Below, in pieces: positions 17,960-27,223 of a DNA stretch of 64,000 nt. This stretch comes from Sutcliffiella cohnii (GTDB lineage: Bacteria > Bacillota > Bacilli > Bacillales > Bacillaceae_I): NCBI RefSeq assembly GCF_002250055.1, contig NZ_CP018866.1, positions 3,030,501 to 3,094,500 on the forward strand, written 5' to 3'. The notes under the pieces are model-generated. The model saw nothing but the letters and a program-made list of their open reading frames with translations, ran no database searches and had not been told where the DNA came from. Both the position numbers and the translations under genes were made by a program. Every line of letters begins with the position of its first letter. Position 1 is the stretch's first letter.

Positions 17960-19454
17960 TGTCGGTGCCTCCTGTTGCATAATACAATATTTCCTCTTCA
18001 CTCGTTTCAGAAGTAGTAACCTCTTTCACAATCTTGCCATCATATAAAACGTAAGTGCGGTTCGTTAACCCAATAATTTCTGCTGTTTCACTTGAGGCAT
18101 AAAGAATTCCTTTCCCCCTCACTGCAAGCTGTTGAATTAATTCAAAAATATCTTTTTTTGCTCCAACATCTATTCCTTTTGTCGGTTCATCAAAAATATA
18201 AAGATCTGCATCTGTTAACAACCATTTCCCTATTACAATTTTTTGTTGATTTCCACCAGACAAAAATTGTACTTTTGTTTTAGACGAAGGCGCTTTAACT
18301 CCTAAACGATTAATTAACTCATTTGTCTTTTGATTTTCTATCTTTTTATTTAAAAAGTGATATTTATTAGAAACGACATGTAAGTTAGCGGCTGTCATAT
18401 TTACTGCGACAGATTCAGAAACAAGAACACCTTCTTTCCTTCTCTCTTCTGGAATGAAGGCAATACCTTTAGAAACTGCATCTGTCGGGCTTTTAATCTT
18501 TACTTTTTCATTACCAATCATCACTTCACCTGAAGCAATTGGCTCACACCCAAATAAAGCTCTACATAATTCTGATTTACCTGCACCAACTAAACCTGCA
18601 ATCCCTACTATTTCACCTTTTCTCACATGTAAATGTACATTTAATAACATATTAGAATCTGTTAATCCATTTACCTGTAGCAATGGTTCACCTATAGTAG
18701 CCTGACGTTTCGGAAATTGATCATCAAGTTTTTTTCCAAGCATAAGTTCAACTACTTTATTTGGAGTGGTTACATGTATTGCCTCGTGTGCAACTACTTT
18801 CCCATTTCTCATCACTGTAATTTCATCACATAACGCAAATATTTCAGGTAAGCGATGAGAGATAAATATAACTCCTACGTTTTTTCTCATTAACTCTCTG
18901 ACAATTTTAAATAGCTGATCTGTTTCCTTCTTACTTAAACTAGCTGTCGGTTCGTCTAGCAAAAGAAATTTACAATCAGTCGTAAGAGCCCTTGCTATTA
19001 ACACCATTTGTTTTTCAGCCAGTGTTAAATCCCGCACTAGTTTTGTAGAAGATACTTGCACATCCATGCTTCTTAAAATAGCTTCCGCTTCCTTATGCAC
19101 TTTCTGCCAATTCACCCAAAATTTTTTCTCTACTTTATGCAACATAACGTTTTCGCCAACTGTTAAATATGGAATTAAACCAGTATCCACTTCTTGATGG
19201 ACAATTTGGATCCCATATTGTAGAGCCTCTTTTGGCGAATTAACGAAAATTTTTTCTTCATTAATTATGATATCGCCTGTATAGTGGGTGTAACTCCCGG
19301 AAAGCACTTTCATTAACGTTGATTTCCCAGCACCATTTGCACCAATTAACGCATGAACTTTACCTGTTTCTGCGATAAAATGAACCTGTTGTAATGCTTT
19401 CACTCCAGGGAATTCAATAGAAATATTCTCCATGTTTAGTGTCATTTTCTTCAT
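17949..19454 (-). CDS. Sugar-type ABC transporter ATPase (RbsA/MglA-like)
   Basis: 501-residue tandem ATP-binding protein. Domain 1 has Walker A GANGAGKST, Walker B LLLDEPTAS and a degenerate signature near DLTLAEKQ. Domain 2 has the usual altered Walker A GLVGAGKSE, the signature LSGGNQQK and FDEPTKGID. This double architecture is specific to carbohydrate importers of the Rbs/Mgl/Xyl type and their nucleoside relatives. A GGGGG site precedes the ATG. Confidence 0.88.
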   Translation of the reverse strand: MKKMTLNMENISIEFPGVKALQQVHFIAETGKVHALIGANGAGKSTLMKVLSGSYTHYTGDIIINEEKIFVNSPKEALQYGIQIVHQEVDTGLIPYLTVGENVMLHKVEKKFWVNWQKVHKEAEAILRSMDVQVSSTKLVRDLTLAEKQMVLIARALTTDCKFLLLDEPTASLSKKETDQLFKIVRELMRKNVGVIFISHRLPEIFALCDEITVMRNGKVVAHEAIHVTTPNKVVELMLGKKLDDQFPKRQATIGEPLLQVNGLTDSNMLLNVHLHVRKGEIVGIAGLVGAGKSELCRALFGCEPIASGEVMIGNEKVKIKSPTDAVSKGIAFIPEERRKEGVLVSESVAVNMTAANLHVVSNKYHFLNKKIENQKTNELINRLGVKAPSSKTKVQFLSGGNQQKIVIGKWLLTDADLYIFDEPTKGIDVGAKKDIFELIQQLAVRGKGILYASSETAEIIGLTNRTYVLYDGKIVKEVTTSETSEEEILYYATGGTDNGK

Positions 19455-19480
19455 ACTGTTCCCCCATTTGTAAAAGAAAA

Positions 19481-19513
19481 GGGAACACCCTCAAAAATCG
19501 AGAGTGTTTCCAT
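19481..19513 (-). terminator. Intra-operon hairpin between binding protein and ATPase genes
   Basis: GGAAACACTC / GAGGGTGTTCCC stem followed by TTTTCTTTT on the minus strand, in the 62-base gap. It probably acts as a partial terminator or 3' stabiliser, giving more binding protein than ATPase. Confidence 0.6.
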
Positions 19514-19516
19514 TAC

Positions 19517-20626
19517 TTATTTTGTATAGTGGGCTTTTAATACTTTCATCCATTCCTCTTCGAAGGCAGTTGAAACTCCCCAACCATCAACAATATCCGC
19601 TAAGTTAACCATATTAACTGGTTCAGTCGCCGTTTGTAATGCTTCTTGAGAAATTAATGATGCTTCTAAATCGTAAGTATCCGGAGTCTCTTCCCCAGCA
19701 AGCTTTTTCGCTAAAATTCTCATATTCACTGCACCAATTAACTTCGGATCAACTGCCGCTGTATATTCCCACGAACTTCCTTCTGATTGAATTTCTTGTA
19801 AATCTGCGTTCGAAACGTCGATACCGTAAATTTTTATTTCATCACGGCCAGCTTCTTTTATAGCACGAGCCGCCCCAATAGCGAATGCGTCCCACGTTGC
19901 AAAAATAGCATCAATTTCTCCTTTTCCATGCTTGTTTAACATTGCTGCAACAGCGTTTTGCGTTTGTACAGACGTATCTGAAGACGCTACACCAAACCGT
20001 TCTAATTCATTTATACCACTGTTTTCGTTTAACACTTGCTGGTATACCGCGTTTCTACGTACCATCGGCGGAAATCCATCTACCCATAAATAAACGATAT
20101 TTGCTTCGCCATTGTAATCTGCTACTAACTGATCAAGAGCTAATTGAGCTAATGCTTCATCATCCTGCGACGTTAGTGTAACTCCTGAAACAGTAGCAAT
20201 GTCCGGATTAGAATCAAATGTCACAACACTTTTTCCGTTTTCCGTTAGCTTTTTTACAGCATCTACTGTAGCAGCATCATCACCGTGTGAAATAATAAAA
20301 CCATCAAAATCTTGATTTAACGCTTGTTCAATAGCATCATGAAATTTAGCAGTATCACCGTTTGCTGTAAAAACGTCAACTTCAAAGCCTAACGCTTCCC
20401 CTTCTTCCTTCGCTCCTGCTAAAAACTGAGTCGTATGGTCATCACCACCAATTTTTCGAATGACTTTAATTTTCGCACCTTCCCCGTTAGAAAAACGTTC
20501 TGGAACATTGTCAAATGAAACTGGCTCATTACTTCCTTGGTTTGTAGGCTGGTTATTGCTACACCCCGTTAGTATTAATGAAAATGCAAGTGCAGCTACA
20601 AAGAATCCTTTTATCCAATTTTTCAT
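19517..20626 (-). CDS. Sugar-type ABC transporter substrate-binding lipoprotein
   Basis: 369 residues with a signal peptide and lipobox LTGC (Cys22), then a Ser/Asn/Gln linker and a periplasmic-binding-protein type I fold: DGFIISHGDDAATVDAV, GKSVVTFDSNP, the AIFATWDAFAIGAARAIKEAG region and IYGIDVSN. It belongs to the RbsB/XylF-like class. The gene is first in a three-gene operon and lies about 90 bases behind a SAM-I riboswitch, so the cargo is likely linked to methionine salvage. Confidence 0.85.
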   Translation of the reverse strand: MKNWIKGFFVAALAFSLILTGCSNNQPTNQGSNEPVSFDNVPERFSNGEGAKIKVIRKIGGDDHTTQFLAGAKEEGEALGFEVDVFTANGDTAKFHDAIEQALNQDFDGFIISHGDDAATVDAVKKLTENGKSVVTFDSNPDIATVSGVTLTSQDDEALAQLALDQLVADYNGEANIVYLWVDGFPPMVRRNAVYQQVLNENSGINELERFGVASSDTSVQTQNAVAAMLNKHGKGEIDAIFATWDAFAIGAARAIKEAGRDEIKIYGIDVSNADLQEIQSEGSSWEYTAAVDPKLIGAVNMRILAKKLAGEETPDTYDLEASLISQEALQTATEPVNMVNLADIVDGWGVSTAFEEEWMKVLKAHYTK

Positions 20627-20712
20627 TGTTATTTCTCTCCTTTTTCAAGTCTCTTAATACCGACCTATTTCTCTTGATTTACAATCCACTGAGAGGGCTA
20701 AAGATATGTAAG

Positions 20713-20748
20713 TAAAATAAAAAACCTCTCTGATAAAAGAGAGGTTTT
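20713..20748 (-). terminator. Riboswitch-controlled terminator
   Basis: AAACCTCTCT/AGAGAGGTTT stem followed by TTTTATTTTA on the minus strand. The 5' arm CCTCTCT is complementary to AGAGAGG in the 3' side of the aptamer closing stem, the usual antiterminator arrangement. Confidence 0.85.
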
Positions 20749-20771
20749 AAACGGCATAATCCGGTTTATCC

Positions 20772-20885
20772 TCTCTTATCTGTCAAAACAATTGCTTGTT
20801 TTGCAGGATTTAGCACCAATTCCATTATGGAACGGTTGCTGGGCATCATAGGGCCAGTCCCTCCGCCTCTCTTGATAAGAGATCA
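20772..20885 (-). promoter_or_regulatory. SAM-I (S-box) riboswitch aptamer
   Basis: On the minus strand the canonical S-box string CTTATCAAGAGAGGCGGAGG is followed by GACTGGCCCTATGATGCCC, then AGCAACC, a variable hairpin GGTGCTAAATCCTGC and a closing GATAAGAGAGG. P1 is CTCTTATC/GATAAGAG. The kink-turn AGAGGCGGAGG and the GCAACC SAM-contact segment are intact. High SAM would favour the terminator. It heads the transcript of the sugar-type ABC importer. Confidence 0.93.
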
Positions 20886-20917
20886 AGTATTAAGATTTAT
20901 AATTTTTATATAACAAT

Positions 20918-20946
20918 ACTTTAAACTGTTAAAGTGTAGCTGTCAA
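20918..20946 (-). promoter_or_regulatory. Sigma-A promoter of the SAM-riboswitch operon
   Basis: Minus strand TTGACA, 17-base spacer, TAAAGT; about 35 bases upstream of the S-box aptamer. Confidence 0.7.
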
Positions 20947-21005
20947 TGTTTTTTTAATTTTAATTATTTTCAATACAATCCGTTTACACTAAGAGCATCT
21001 ATTAG

Positions 21006-21293
21006 TTAATCACAACAACAATTTAATTCTAATCCTTCAAAAACTAGCGCTTCGCCGTAAGGTCCTTCCTCAACTTTAAGAGTAACCCCTTTTAATAGTG
21101 ACTCTACCTCTGGCTCCATCGCTATATTAATTTCATTAATCGTTACCACAATATCATCTTTTTTCGGATTATCTAATGAAATGCCTACTGGCGTATCTCC
21201 ACATGTTGAATTATGAAATAATCGAACATTGTTTGCTTCATGTTCTTCTAATATATTTTCTAAAGCGATTTTTGCTTCATTTGAAATGTTCAT
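21006..21293 (-). CDS. HesB/IscA-like small protein
   Basis: 95 residues of the iron-sulfur-biosynthesis (HesB/IscA) fold family, variant form: NISNEAKIALENIL at the start, STCGDTPVGISLDN in the middle and a C-terminus ending LNCCCD. Classical A-type scaffold proteins have one cysteine in the middle and CGCG near the end. Here the tail is a Cys triplet, as in the 'HesB-like (seleno)protein' subgroup. It lies just downstream of the arsenic operon terminator, so the linkage to arsenic is positional only. Confidence 0.65.
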   Translation of the reverse strand: MNISNEAKIALENILEEHEANNVRLFHNSTCGDTPVGISLDNPKKDDIVVTINEINIAMEPEVESLLKGVTLKVEEGPYGEALVFEGLELNCCCD

Positions 21294-21389
21294 ATTTCAT
21301 CCCACCTACATTTGTTAATGTCACTTTTACTATTTTCGGCTTTTAACAAATAAATGTAAAGAAATATGCTTTTCCTTAAAAATATCCAG

Positions 21390-21428
21390 ACAAAAAAACA
21401 GCAACCCCTCATTTGGAGTTACTGTCTT
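21390..21428 (-). terminator. Terminator of the ars operon
   Basis: ACAGTAACTCC / GGGGTTGCTGT stem with TTTTTTT following on the minus strand, directly after arsC. Confidence 0.75.
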
Positions 21429-21432
21429 TTAA

Positions 21433-21852
21433 TTACTTACCTGTATCAGCAAATTGCTTTATGCGATCTCCAATTTCGTCACGAACTCGTTGGAAAAATG
21501 CCCATTTTTCTTCATCAGAACCTTCTGCCTTCGCCGGGTCATCAAATCCCCAATGAACTCTTTCCTTATTTGGAGGAGTTGCTGGACAAATATCATTAGC
21601 ATGACCACATAAAGTAACAACTAAATCTGCTTTCTTTAAAATATCAGGGTCAATTGTATCCGAAGTTTGATTAGAAATATCAACACCAGCTTCATTCATC
21701 GCCTTTACTGCGTTAGGGTTCACACCATGTGCTTCAATCCCCGCACTGTAAACTTCCCACTCATCGCTTAAATATTTCTTTCCCCAACCTTCTGCCATTT
21801 GGCTTCTGCAAGAATTTCCTGTACATAAAAAGTAAATTGTTTTTTTGCTCAT
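21433..21852 (-). CDS. arsC: Arsenate reductase, thioredoxin-coupled
   Basis: Reduces arsenate to arsenite with electrons from thioredoxin. 139 residues of the low-molecular-weight phosphatase fold: P-loop CTGNSCRS (Cys10, Cys15, Arg16) and the redox pair Cys82 and Cys89 in [10 protein letters not shown], exactly the S. aureus/B. subtilis type. It lies 24 bases behind the arsenite pump gene and supplies it with its substrate. Confidence 0.95.
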   Translation of the reverse strand: MSKKTIYFLCTGNSCRSQMAEGWGKKYLSDEWEVYSAGIEAHGVNPNAVKAMNEAGVDISNQTSDTIDPDILKKADLVVTLCGHANDICPATPPNKERVHWGFDDPAKAEGSDEEKWAFFQRVRDEIGDRIKQFADTGK

Positions 21853-21876
21853 TTGTTTTATCTCCTTTTATTGTAA

Positions 21877-23175
21877 TTAGCCAATAATTAATAGCCAAAT
21901 ATATAAACCAATTAAGGTTATGAATAAAGTTGGGACTGTTAAAATAATTCCTACTTTGAAATAATAGCCCCAAGTAATTTTTACACCTTTTAAGTTAAGT
22001 ACATGTAACCAAAGTAGTGTAGCAAGCGACCCAATCGGTGTAATTTTTGGTCCTAAGTCAGAACCGATAATATTGGCATAAATGAGAGCTTCTCGTATTA
22101 CACCCGAAGTATTTGTATCTTGAATTGCAATTGCATCTATCATAACAGTCGGCATATTATTCATAACAGATGATAGAATAGCAGCAATGAATCCCATCGA
22201 AATTGTTGCGACGAATAATCCTTGATCTGCAGCTTTTTGAATTACATCTGTTAACACCGAAGTTAAACCTACATTCCTTAAACCATACACAACGACATAC
22301 ATTCCTATAGAGAAAAACACAATTGCCCATGGAGCACCTTTTAATATCTTCGTCGTTTCAATTGCATCACTTGTTCTACTAATAAATAAGAAAATAATAG
22401 CTACTGTTGCTGCGACGAACGAAACAGGAATTCCACTGAACTCACTTACGAAATATCCAATTAATAAAAATGCTAATGCATACCATGAAAGCTTAAATAA
22501 CTTTTTATCTTTAATTGCTTCAACCGGTTCCTTCAAATGAGTGGCATCATATGTTTTTGGGATGCTTTTACGGAAAAACAAATATAGAACTACGATACTA
22601 GCACCGAGAGAAAAGAAGTTAGGCACAATCATTCGAGATGCATATTCTACAAAACCTATTTGGAAAAAATCAGCCGACACGATGTTTACTAAGTTACTTA
22701 CGACTAACGGTAAAGAAGCCGTATCTGCGATAAACCCACTTGCCATAATAAATGGAAGAATCATCTTTTCTTTAAAATTTAAGTTGCGGACCATCGCAAG
22801 TACGATTGGTGTTAATATTAATGCTGCCCCATCATTCGCAAAAAAGGCAGCTACAACCGCTCCTAACAACGATATATAGACAAACATTCTCACACCTGAC
22901 CCTTTTGCAAACCTAGCCATATGAAGTGCAGACCATTCAAAAAATCCAATTTCATCTAGTATTAAAGAAATGATAATTAACGCAACAAAAGTAAGTGTTG
23001 CATTCCATACAATTCCAGTTACATCCCAAACATCTTGGAGTGAAACAACTCCTACTACTAGTGCAATAAGCGCACCAACACAAGCCGACCAACCGATGGA
23101 AAGCCCTCTTGGTTGCCATATAACAAAGATGAGTGTCGCAATAAAAATTGCAGACGCTAAAATAATATTTAACAA
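21877..23175 (-). CDS. arsB: Arsenite efflux pump, ArsB family
   Basis: 432-residue membrane protein with about 12 hydrophobic segments. Motifs of the ArsB/NhaD branch include [40 protein letters not shown] and NMPTVM...[23 protein letters not shown]. It extrudes arsenite (and antimonite) by proton antiport, with no ArsA ATPase in this operon. The start is TTG with GGGGGA six bases before it. The second gene of arsR-arsB-arsC. Confidence 0.93.
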   Translation of the reverse strand: MLNIILASAIFIATLIFVIWQPRGLSIGWSACVGALIALVVGVVSLQDVWDVTGIVWNATLTFVALIIISLILDEIGFFEWSALHMARFAKGSGVRMFVYISLLGAVVAAFFANDGAALILTPIVLAMVRNLNFKEKMILPFIMASGFIADTASLPLVVSNLVNIVSADFFQIGFVEYASRMIVPNFFSLGASIVVLYLFFRKSIPKTYDATHLKEPVEAIKDKKLFKLSWYALAFLLIGYFVSEFSGIPVSFVAATVAIIFLFISRTSDAIETTKILKGAPWAIVFFSIGMYVVVYGLRNVGLTSVLTDVIQKAADQGLFVATISMGFIAAILSSVMNNMPTVMIDAIAIQDTNTSGVIREALIYANIIGSDLGPKITPIGSLATLLWLHVLNLKGVKITWGYYFKVGIILTVPTLFITLIGLYIWLLIIG

Positions 23176-23188
23176 CTGTATTCCCCCA

Positions 23189-23533
23189 TTACTTACATGA
23201 AATTCGAAGTCCTTTTACTTCTAATTCATCCATTTTTTCTTGAAGATTAGGCACATGAGATAGAATGGATTTTAGAAGCGGATAATGATCATGTTGATCA
23301 TTTAAAGAGTAAATAATCCATTGTCCTCTTCTTGATTCTTTTACTAAGCCGATATCCTTCAATTTTCGTAAATGTTGACTTATGGAAGGTTGACTCATTT
23401 TAAAAATTTCAACAAACTCACACACACAACATTCATGATGTTGCATTAGAGCAACCATCGATAAACGCGTTTTATCACTTAAAGCCTTTAGAGTTATAGC
23501 AGCATTTTCGATATGGTCTAAAGATTCGCTCAT
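23189..23533 (-). CDS. arsR: Arsenic-responsive repressor, ArsR/SmtB family
   Basis: 114-residue winged-helix repressor. The recognition segment is [34 protein letters not shown]. The metalloid site is the cysteine cluster [13 protein letters not shown] at the alpha3 helix, the place of the classic ELCVCDL motif. AAAGGGG six bases before the ATG at 23533 sets the start; a longer frame to 23560 lacks a site. First gene of the operon and most likely its autorepressor. Confidence 0.92.
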   Translation of the reverse strand: MSESLDHIENAAITLKALSDKTRLSMVALMQHHECCVCEFVEIFKMSQPSISQHLRKLKDIGLVKESRRGQWIIYSLNDQHDHYPLLKSILSHVPNLQEKMDELEVKGLRISCK

Positions 23534-23570
23534 AGTATACCCCTTTCTTCTCCAATTCACATAACCAAAT

Positions 23571-23621
23571 ACTTATATAATCGAACGTTTATATAATAAA
23601 ACACTTATATGTATTTTTCAA
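23571..23621 (-). promoter_or_regulatory. ars promoter and candidate ArsR operator
   Basis: Minus strand TTGAAA, 17 bases, TATTAT. Overlapping and following the -10 is a repeated self-complementary ATTATATAA motif (two copies 16 bases apart) suited to a dimeric repressor. Operator assignment is inferred from position. Confidence 0.6.
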
Positions 23622-23763
23622 TAGAAAACATATTAAGTTATTGTAAATTATTATTTAGCTTTTTTATCTGCTCTAACCAAATTTATCATCTTGTTCAAGT
23701 TTTCATCTATAAAGGTAAACTGATATAATAACATCAAAATAATAAAAAGTGGTGAAAAGAACC

Positions 23764-24375
23764 ATGCTTGAATTGACAGATGAACGTGTTGTACCCGAAA
23801 AAATGAAACTAACAAACGGTTTACTTTTAGAGCATTTAGCTCGCTACCACTTTACTATTCCTTTTTTACACGGAAGAGTATTAGACTTTGCTTGCGGTTC
23901 TGGATATGGAACTCACATAATGGCAAAAATAGCAAAGAAAAAAGTGACAGAAGTTGTTGGTATAGATATAAGCGAAGAAACAATAATGTACGCAAAAAAA
24001 ACATACTACCACCCGAAATCATCGTTTATTGTTGGAGATGTAGCGAACCCTAATTTACCTTCCAATTTAGGTAATTTTGATTGTATCGTAAGCTTTGAAA
24101 CTTTAGAACATGTGAAACAGGAAGAGCAGTTTCTTCTTAATATTTACAACATGTTAAAACCAGGAGGTATATTAATATTATCTACTCCTTTCGGACAAGG
24201 TCGAGGATACCCAACAAATGAGCCGTATCACGTTCATCAATTATCACGAGAAGAGTTTTTTAACTTATTTCCTACTTATGACGAGGTTAATTTTTTCTAT
24301 CAAAAGGGAGTTCTAGTTGTTCCTAAAAATGACTCAACCGATTACCCGATTGGCATTGTTGTTTGCAAAAAATAA
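23764..24375 (+). CDS. SAM-dependent methyltransferase, class I
   Basis: 203-residue cytoplasmic protein. Motif I VLDFACGSGYGTHIMA, motif II VVGIDIS, FDCIVSFETLEHV and the post-motif LKPGGILILSTPFG mark a UbiE/Methyltransf_11-type fold. The N-terminus LTDERVVPEKM with EHLARY is typical of a Bacillus group annotated only as class I methyltransferases. AAGTGGTGA eight bases before the ATG at 23764 sets the start. The substrate is not evident. Confidence 0.82.
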   Translation: MLELTDERVVPEKMKLTNGLLLEHLARYHFTIPFLHGRVLDFACGSGYGTHIMAKIAKKKVTEVVGIDISEETIMYAKKTYYHPKSSFIVGDVANPNLPSNLGNFDCIVSFETLEHVKQEEQFLLNIYNMLKPGGILILSTPFGQGRGYPTNEPYHVHQLSREEFFNLFPTYDEVNFFYQKGVLVVPKNDSTDYPIGIVVCKK

Positions 24376-24443
24376 AGCGAAGCATAAGTAAAAGGTTTTA
24401 CTCAATACTTATTAGTAGAACGTTAACCACCTTCGCTTTTATT
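24372..24443 (+). terminator. Terminator of the methyltransferase gene
   Basis: Outer stem AAAGCGAAG/CTTCGCTTT enclosing an inner CATAAGTA/TACTTAT hairpin, followed by TATT. The long two-part hairpin could act in both directions. Confidence 0.65.
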
Positions 24444-24537
24444 CTACTTACAATGAAGGTGGCGACAAACGGTTAAGATAGTTCAAAAATTGTAATTTAT
24501 TTTTGACAAGAACCCCTTAAGTTTTCTGACAATTATT

Positions 24538-24566
24538 TTGTCATCTATTCGTTAATATGTTAAAAT
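24538..24566 (+). promoter_or_regulatory. Sigma-A promoter of a small gene
   Basis: TTGTCA, 17-base spacer, TAAAAT, about 50 bases before a 50-codon open frame. Confidence 0.65.
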
Positions 24567-24576
24567 AAAGGTATAT

Positions 24577-24590
24577 AGAAAGCGCTTTCA
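24577..24590. promoter_or_regulatory. CcpA cre site
   Basis: AGAAAGCGCTTTCA is a full match (on the minus strand TGAAAGCGCTTTCT) to the catabolite-responsive-element consensus. It starts 10 bases after the -10 hexamer, a position that normally gives repression during growth on glucose. Confidence 0.8.
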
Positions 24591-24617
24591 ACTCTTAAGT
24601 GAAAGGTGTTGCTGACT

Positions 24618-24770
24618 ATGATGGACTATCAATACAGAAGAAAAGCCTTGCAAAGCTTAAAAACTGAAAAAGAAGAAGTAAAGCAAGAATTTAAAAATGA
24701 GTATGCGAAGTCAAAATCTCTTTTAGCAACAATTATTTCATTTTTTCCATTTGTCAATCACAGTTCATAA
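24618..24770 (+). CDS. Small protein under a cre site, unknown function
   Basis: 50 codons (MMDYQYRRKALQSLKTEKEE...): a basic amphipathic helical N-terminal two thirds and a hydrophobic C-terminal patch (LLATIISFFPF). GAAAGGTG upstream of the ATG at modest spacing, a good sigma-A promoter, a cre site and a terminator downstream all support a real gene. No family recognised. Confidence 0.65.
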   Translation: MMDYQYRRKALQSLKTEKEEVKQEFKNEYAKSKSLLATIISFFPFVNHSS

Positions 24771-24776
24771 TACAAC

Positions 24777-24811
24777 CAAAGGCACTCCTAACTAAAGGAG
24801 TGCCTTCTCGT
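24777..24811. terminator. Bidirectional terminator between small gene and sulP
   Basis: Perfect AAAGGCACTCCT/AGGAGTGCCTT stem between convergent genes; T-runs are short on both sides. Confidence 0.7.
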
Positions 24812-24816
24812 TTAAT

Positions 24817-26280
24817 TTAGTGTCCTGAAGTAGCAGATAATCCAATTCGATTTACTAATGCTTCACTTTCTGGATTCATTCCTACAATTGTTACTTTTTT
24901 ATTATACTTTTGATACTTAGCTATAGTTTTGCCAATGGCAACTACAGCAGATTGATCCCAAATATGGGAAGTAGAGAAGTCAATTACAACTTCCTCAGGA
25001 TCATTTTGATAATCAAATAAATCAACAAAATGACTCATCGTTCCAAAGAACATTTGCCCTTGGATACGGTATACTTTCTTATCGTTGTCCATCATACCAT
25101 GTGCCTTAATTTTTGCCATTCTCCAACCGAAGATTAAAGCACTTATTACAACACCTGCAAAAACACCTTTTGCTAAATCGTGAGTGTAAACGACAATCGC
25201 AACAGTTACAATCATTACAAAAGCATCCGCTCTTGGTGTTTTAGGTAATTCACGTATAGATTGCCAATCAAATGTTCCAATAGAAACCATTACCATTACA
25301 CCAACTAATGCTGCCATTGGTATTTGAATAACAACGTCCCTTAATACCATTATTAAAAATAATAAAAACACTCCTGCTACTAATGCGGAGAGACGACCAC
25401 GTCCACCAGATTTAACGTTAATAACAGACTGTCCAATCATTGCACAACCTGCCATCCCACCGAAAAATCCTGTTACGATGTTCGCAATACCCTGCCCTTT
25501 CATTTCACGGTTTTTATTGCTTTTCGTTTCTGTCATTTCGTCTACAATTGTTGCTGTTAATAGTGACTCTAAATTACCAACGAGCGCTAAAGTGAATGCA
25601 TAAGGTAAAATGATCATAAGAGTTTCTAATGAAAGTTCTACCATTGGTATATGAAATATAGGTAGTGCTCTCGTAATTTCCCCTTGATCACCGACAGTTG
25701 CTAATCCAAACCCTCCACCAAATACGACAATCGCTGTTATAACGACAATGGCAGCCAATGCAGAAGGAATAGCTTTTGTAAAGCGAGGTAAAATATAAAT
25801 AATTGCTAACGTCGCTATCACAAATCCTACCATTGATAATGAACCACCATTTTCAGGCATAAAGTGTACGAGCTGAGCCATAAAGATTAAAATCGCTAGT
25901 GCGTTAACGAAACCTATAATAACTGCTTGTGGTAAAAACGAAATATATTTTCCAAGTTTAAACACACCCATTAATATTTGAATGATTCCTGTTAATATAG
26001 TCGCAGCAAATAAGTATTCAATCCCATGATCGGCGACTAACGTAACCATTAATAGTGCCATCGCACCTGTTGCCGCTGAAATCATTCCTGGCCGTCCTCC
26101 AGTAAATGCTATGACGACAGCGATACAAAAAGATGCATAAAGCCCTACCATTGGGTCTACACCTGCGATAATAGAAAAGGCAATTGCCTCAGGAATAAGT
26201 GCTAAAGCAACCGTTATACCTGCTAAAACATCACCGCGAATGTTTCCAAACCATTCTTGTTTTAAGTTTGCTATATCCAT
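24817..26280 (-). CDS. SulP family anion permease with STAS domain
   Basis: 487-residue membrane protein. The SulP signature [29 protein letters not shown] opens it, with about 12 to 14 membrane segments and [31 protein letters not shown]-terminal cytoplasmic STAS domain (~residues 400-485, [19 protein letters not shown]) ends the protein. SulP members import sulfate, bicarbonate or dicarboxylates with sodium or protons; the sequence alone does not tell which. No carbonic anhydrase or sulfate-assimilation gene is adjacent. Confidence 0.85.
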   Translation of the reverse strand: MDIANLKQEWFGNIRGDVLAGITVALALIPEAIAFSIIAGVDPMVGLYASFCIAVVIAFTGGRPGMISAATGAMALLMVTLVADHGIEYLFAATILTGIIQILMGVFKLGKYISFLPQAVIIGFVNALAILIFMAQLVHFMPENGGSLSMVGFVIATLAIIYILPRFTKAIPSALAAIVVITAIVVFGGGFGLATVGDQGEITRALPIFHIPMVELSLETLMIILPYAFTLALVGNLESLLTATIVDEMTETKSNKNREMKGQGIANIVTGFFGGMAGCAMIGQSVINVKSGGRGRLSALVAGVFLLFLIMVLRDVVIQIPMAALVGVMVMVSIGTFDWQSIRELPKTPRADAFVMIVTVAIVVYTHDLAKGVFAGVVISALIFGWRMAKIKAHGMMDNDKKVYRIQGQMFFGTMSHFVDLFDYQNDPEEVVIDFSTSHIWDQSAVVAIGKTIAKYQKYNKKVTIVGMNPESEALVNRIGLSATSGH

Positions 26281-26508
26281 AGCACACCTCTTTCTATATG
26301 TTTTTTTTTTGACTTTCTACTCTCAAGAAAGTCAGGGCCGTTTACAACAAGAGAAATGATACCACAATCCTCACATTTATTAAAACGCCAAAGTAAACGA
26401 ATTCAGAGCGATTTATCATTCCTTTTCTCCTTATTTCTCCCTTTTTCACACTAACTTCACAAAATAGACAAACTTTCATAAGTGAATTTTACTGAATATT
26501 ATAAACAA
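26281..26508. other. sulP leader and upstream spacer
   Basis: Holds the sulP ribosome binding site and, 30 bases upstream of the ATG, a GACTTTC/GAAAGTC hairpin followed by an A-run. The rest is AT-rich spacer with no recognisable gene or known riboswitch. Confidence 0.45.
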
Positions 26509-26540
26509 CAAAAAAAGAAGCAGAGTTTCCCCCACTTCTC
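26509..26540 (-). terminator. Terminator of the pst-phoU operon
   Basis: AGAAGTGGGGGAAACTCTGCTTCT hairpin followed by TTTTTTT on the minus strand, three bases after the phoU stop. Confidence 0.7.
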
Positions 26541-26543
26541 CCA

Positions 26544-27206
26544 TTAAACATTTAATTCATAATGCTTACCTTTTACTAAATAAAATACACTCTCTGAAAT
26601 ATTTGTTGTATGATCAGCAATTCTTTCTAAAAAACGGCATATAAAACTTAGTTGGGTAATTTGATGAATCATATCTTTATTTTCTACCGTAAGAGAAATT
26701 AACTCTTTTATGTTCTCTCCATAAAGTGCATCCACTTCGTCGTCCATTTCGGCAACTTTTTTCGCTAAAACAACATCTTCGTCGTAGTAGGCTTTAAGTG
26801 CTAACGAGAACATTTTCGTAACGATACTATACATTTTTTCGATTTTTTCCATTGGAATAACGAAAGGATCTTTTTCACCTATCCGTATCGTTGACTTTGC
26901 AATGTTTACACCGAAGTCAGCAATTCTTTCTACATCAGTAGATATTTTAATTGCGACAATAATTCTTCTTAAGTCAATTGCTACAGGTTGCTGTTTCGCA
27001 ATTAACATGATGGAAGTATCATTTATTTCTTCATCTAATTTATCTACACGATTATCATCTTCAATAACTTGTAAGGCACTTTCAATATTTCTAGTCTGTA
27101 ATGCTGTAAATGATTTATCAACTGCAATTTCTGCTAAACTACCTAACTCTAATAATTTATTTCGTAACGACTCTAAATCAATATCAAATTTTCCGCGAAC
27201 TGACAT
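26544..27206 (-). CDS. phoU: Phosphate signalling regulator PhoU
   Basis: 220-residue cytoplasmic protein of two three-helix PhoU repeats. The metal-binding motifs are intact: EDDNRVDKLDEEIND in the first repeat and AEMDDEVDALYGE in the second, with the conserved ISTDVERIADFGVNIA and RFLERIADHTTNISE segments. It modulates the Pst transporter and phosphate sensing. Last gene of the pstS-C-A-B-phoU operon, 18 bases after pstB. B. subtilis lacks phoU in its pst operon as far as I recall, so this layout is closer to other Bacillaceae. Confidence 0.95.
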   Translation of the reverse strand: MSVRGKFDIDLESLRNKLLELGSLAEIAVDKSFTALQTRNIESALQVIEDDNRVDKLDEEINDTSIMLIAKQQPVAIDLRRIIVAIKISTDVERIADFGVNIAKSTIRIGEKDPFVIPMEKIEKMYSIVTKMFSLALKAYYDEDVVLAKKVAEMDDEVDALYGENIKELISLTVENKDMIHQITQLSFICRFLERIADHTTNISESVFYLVKGKHYELNV

Positions 27207-27223
27207 TTATCCCCACTCCTTTA

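Noticed and set aside
17586-18047. 153-codon plus-strand frame
   Set aside because: Antisense to the ABC permease gene, whose start, motifs and coupling are clear.
26311-26333. Hairpin in the sulP leader considered as a sulfur riboswitch
   Set aside because: Only one short stem followed by an A-run; none of the conserved S-box or other known aptamer segments is present.
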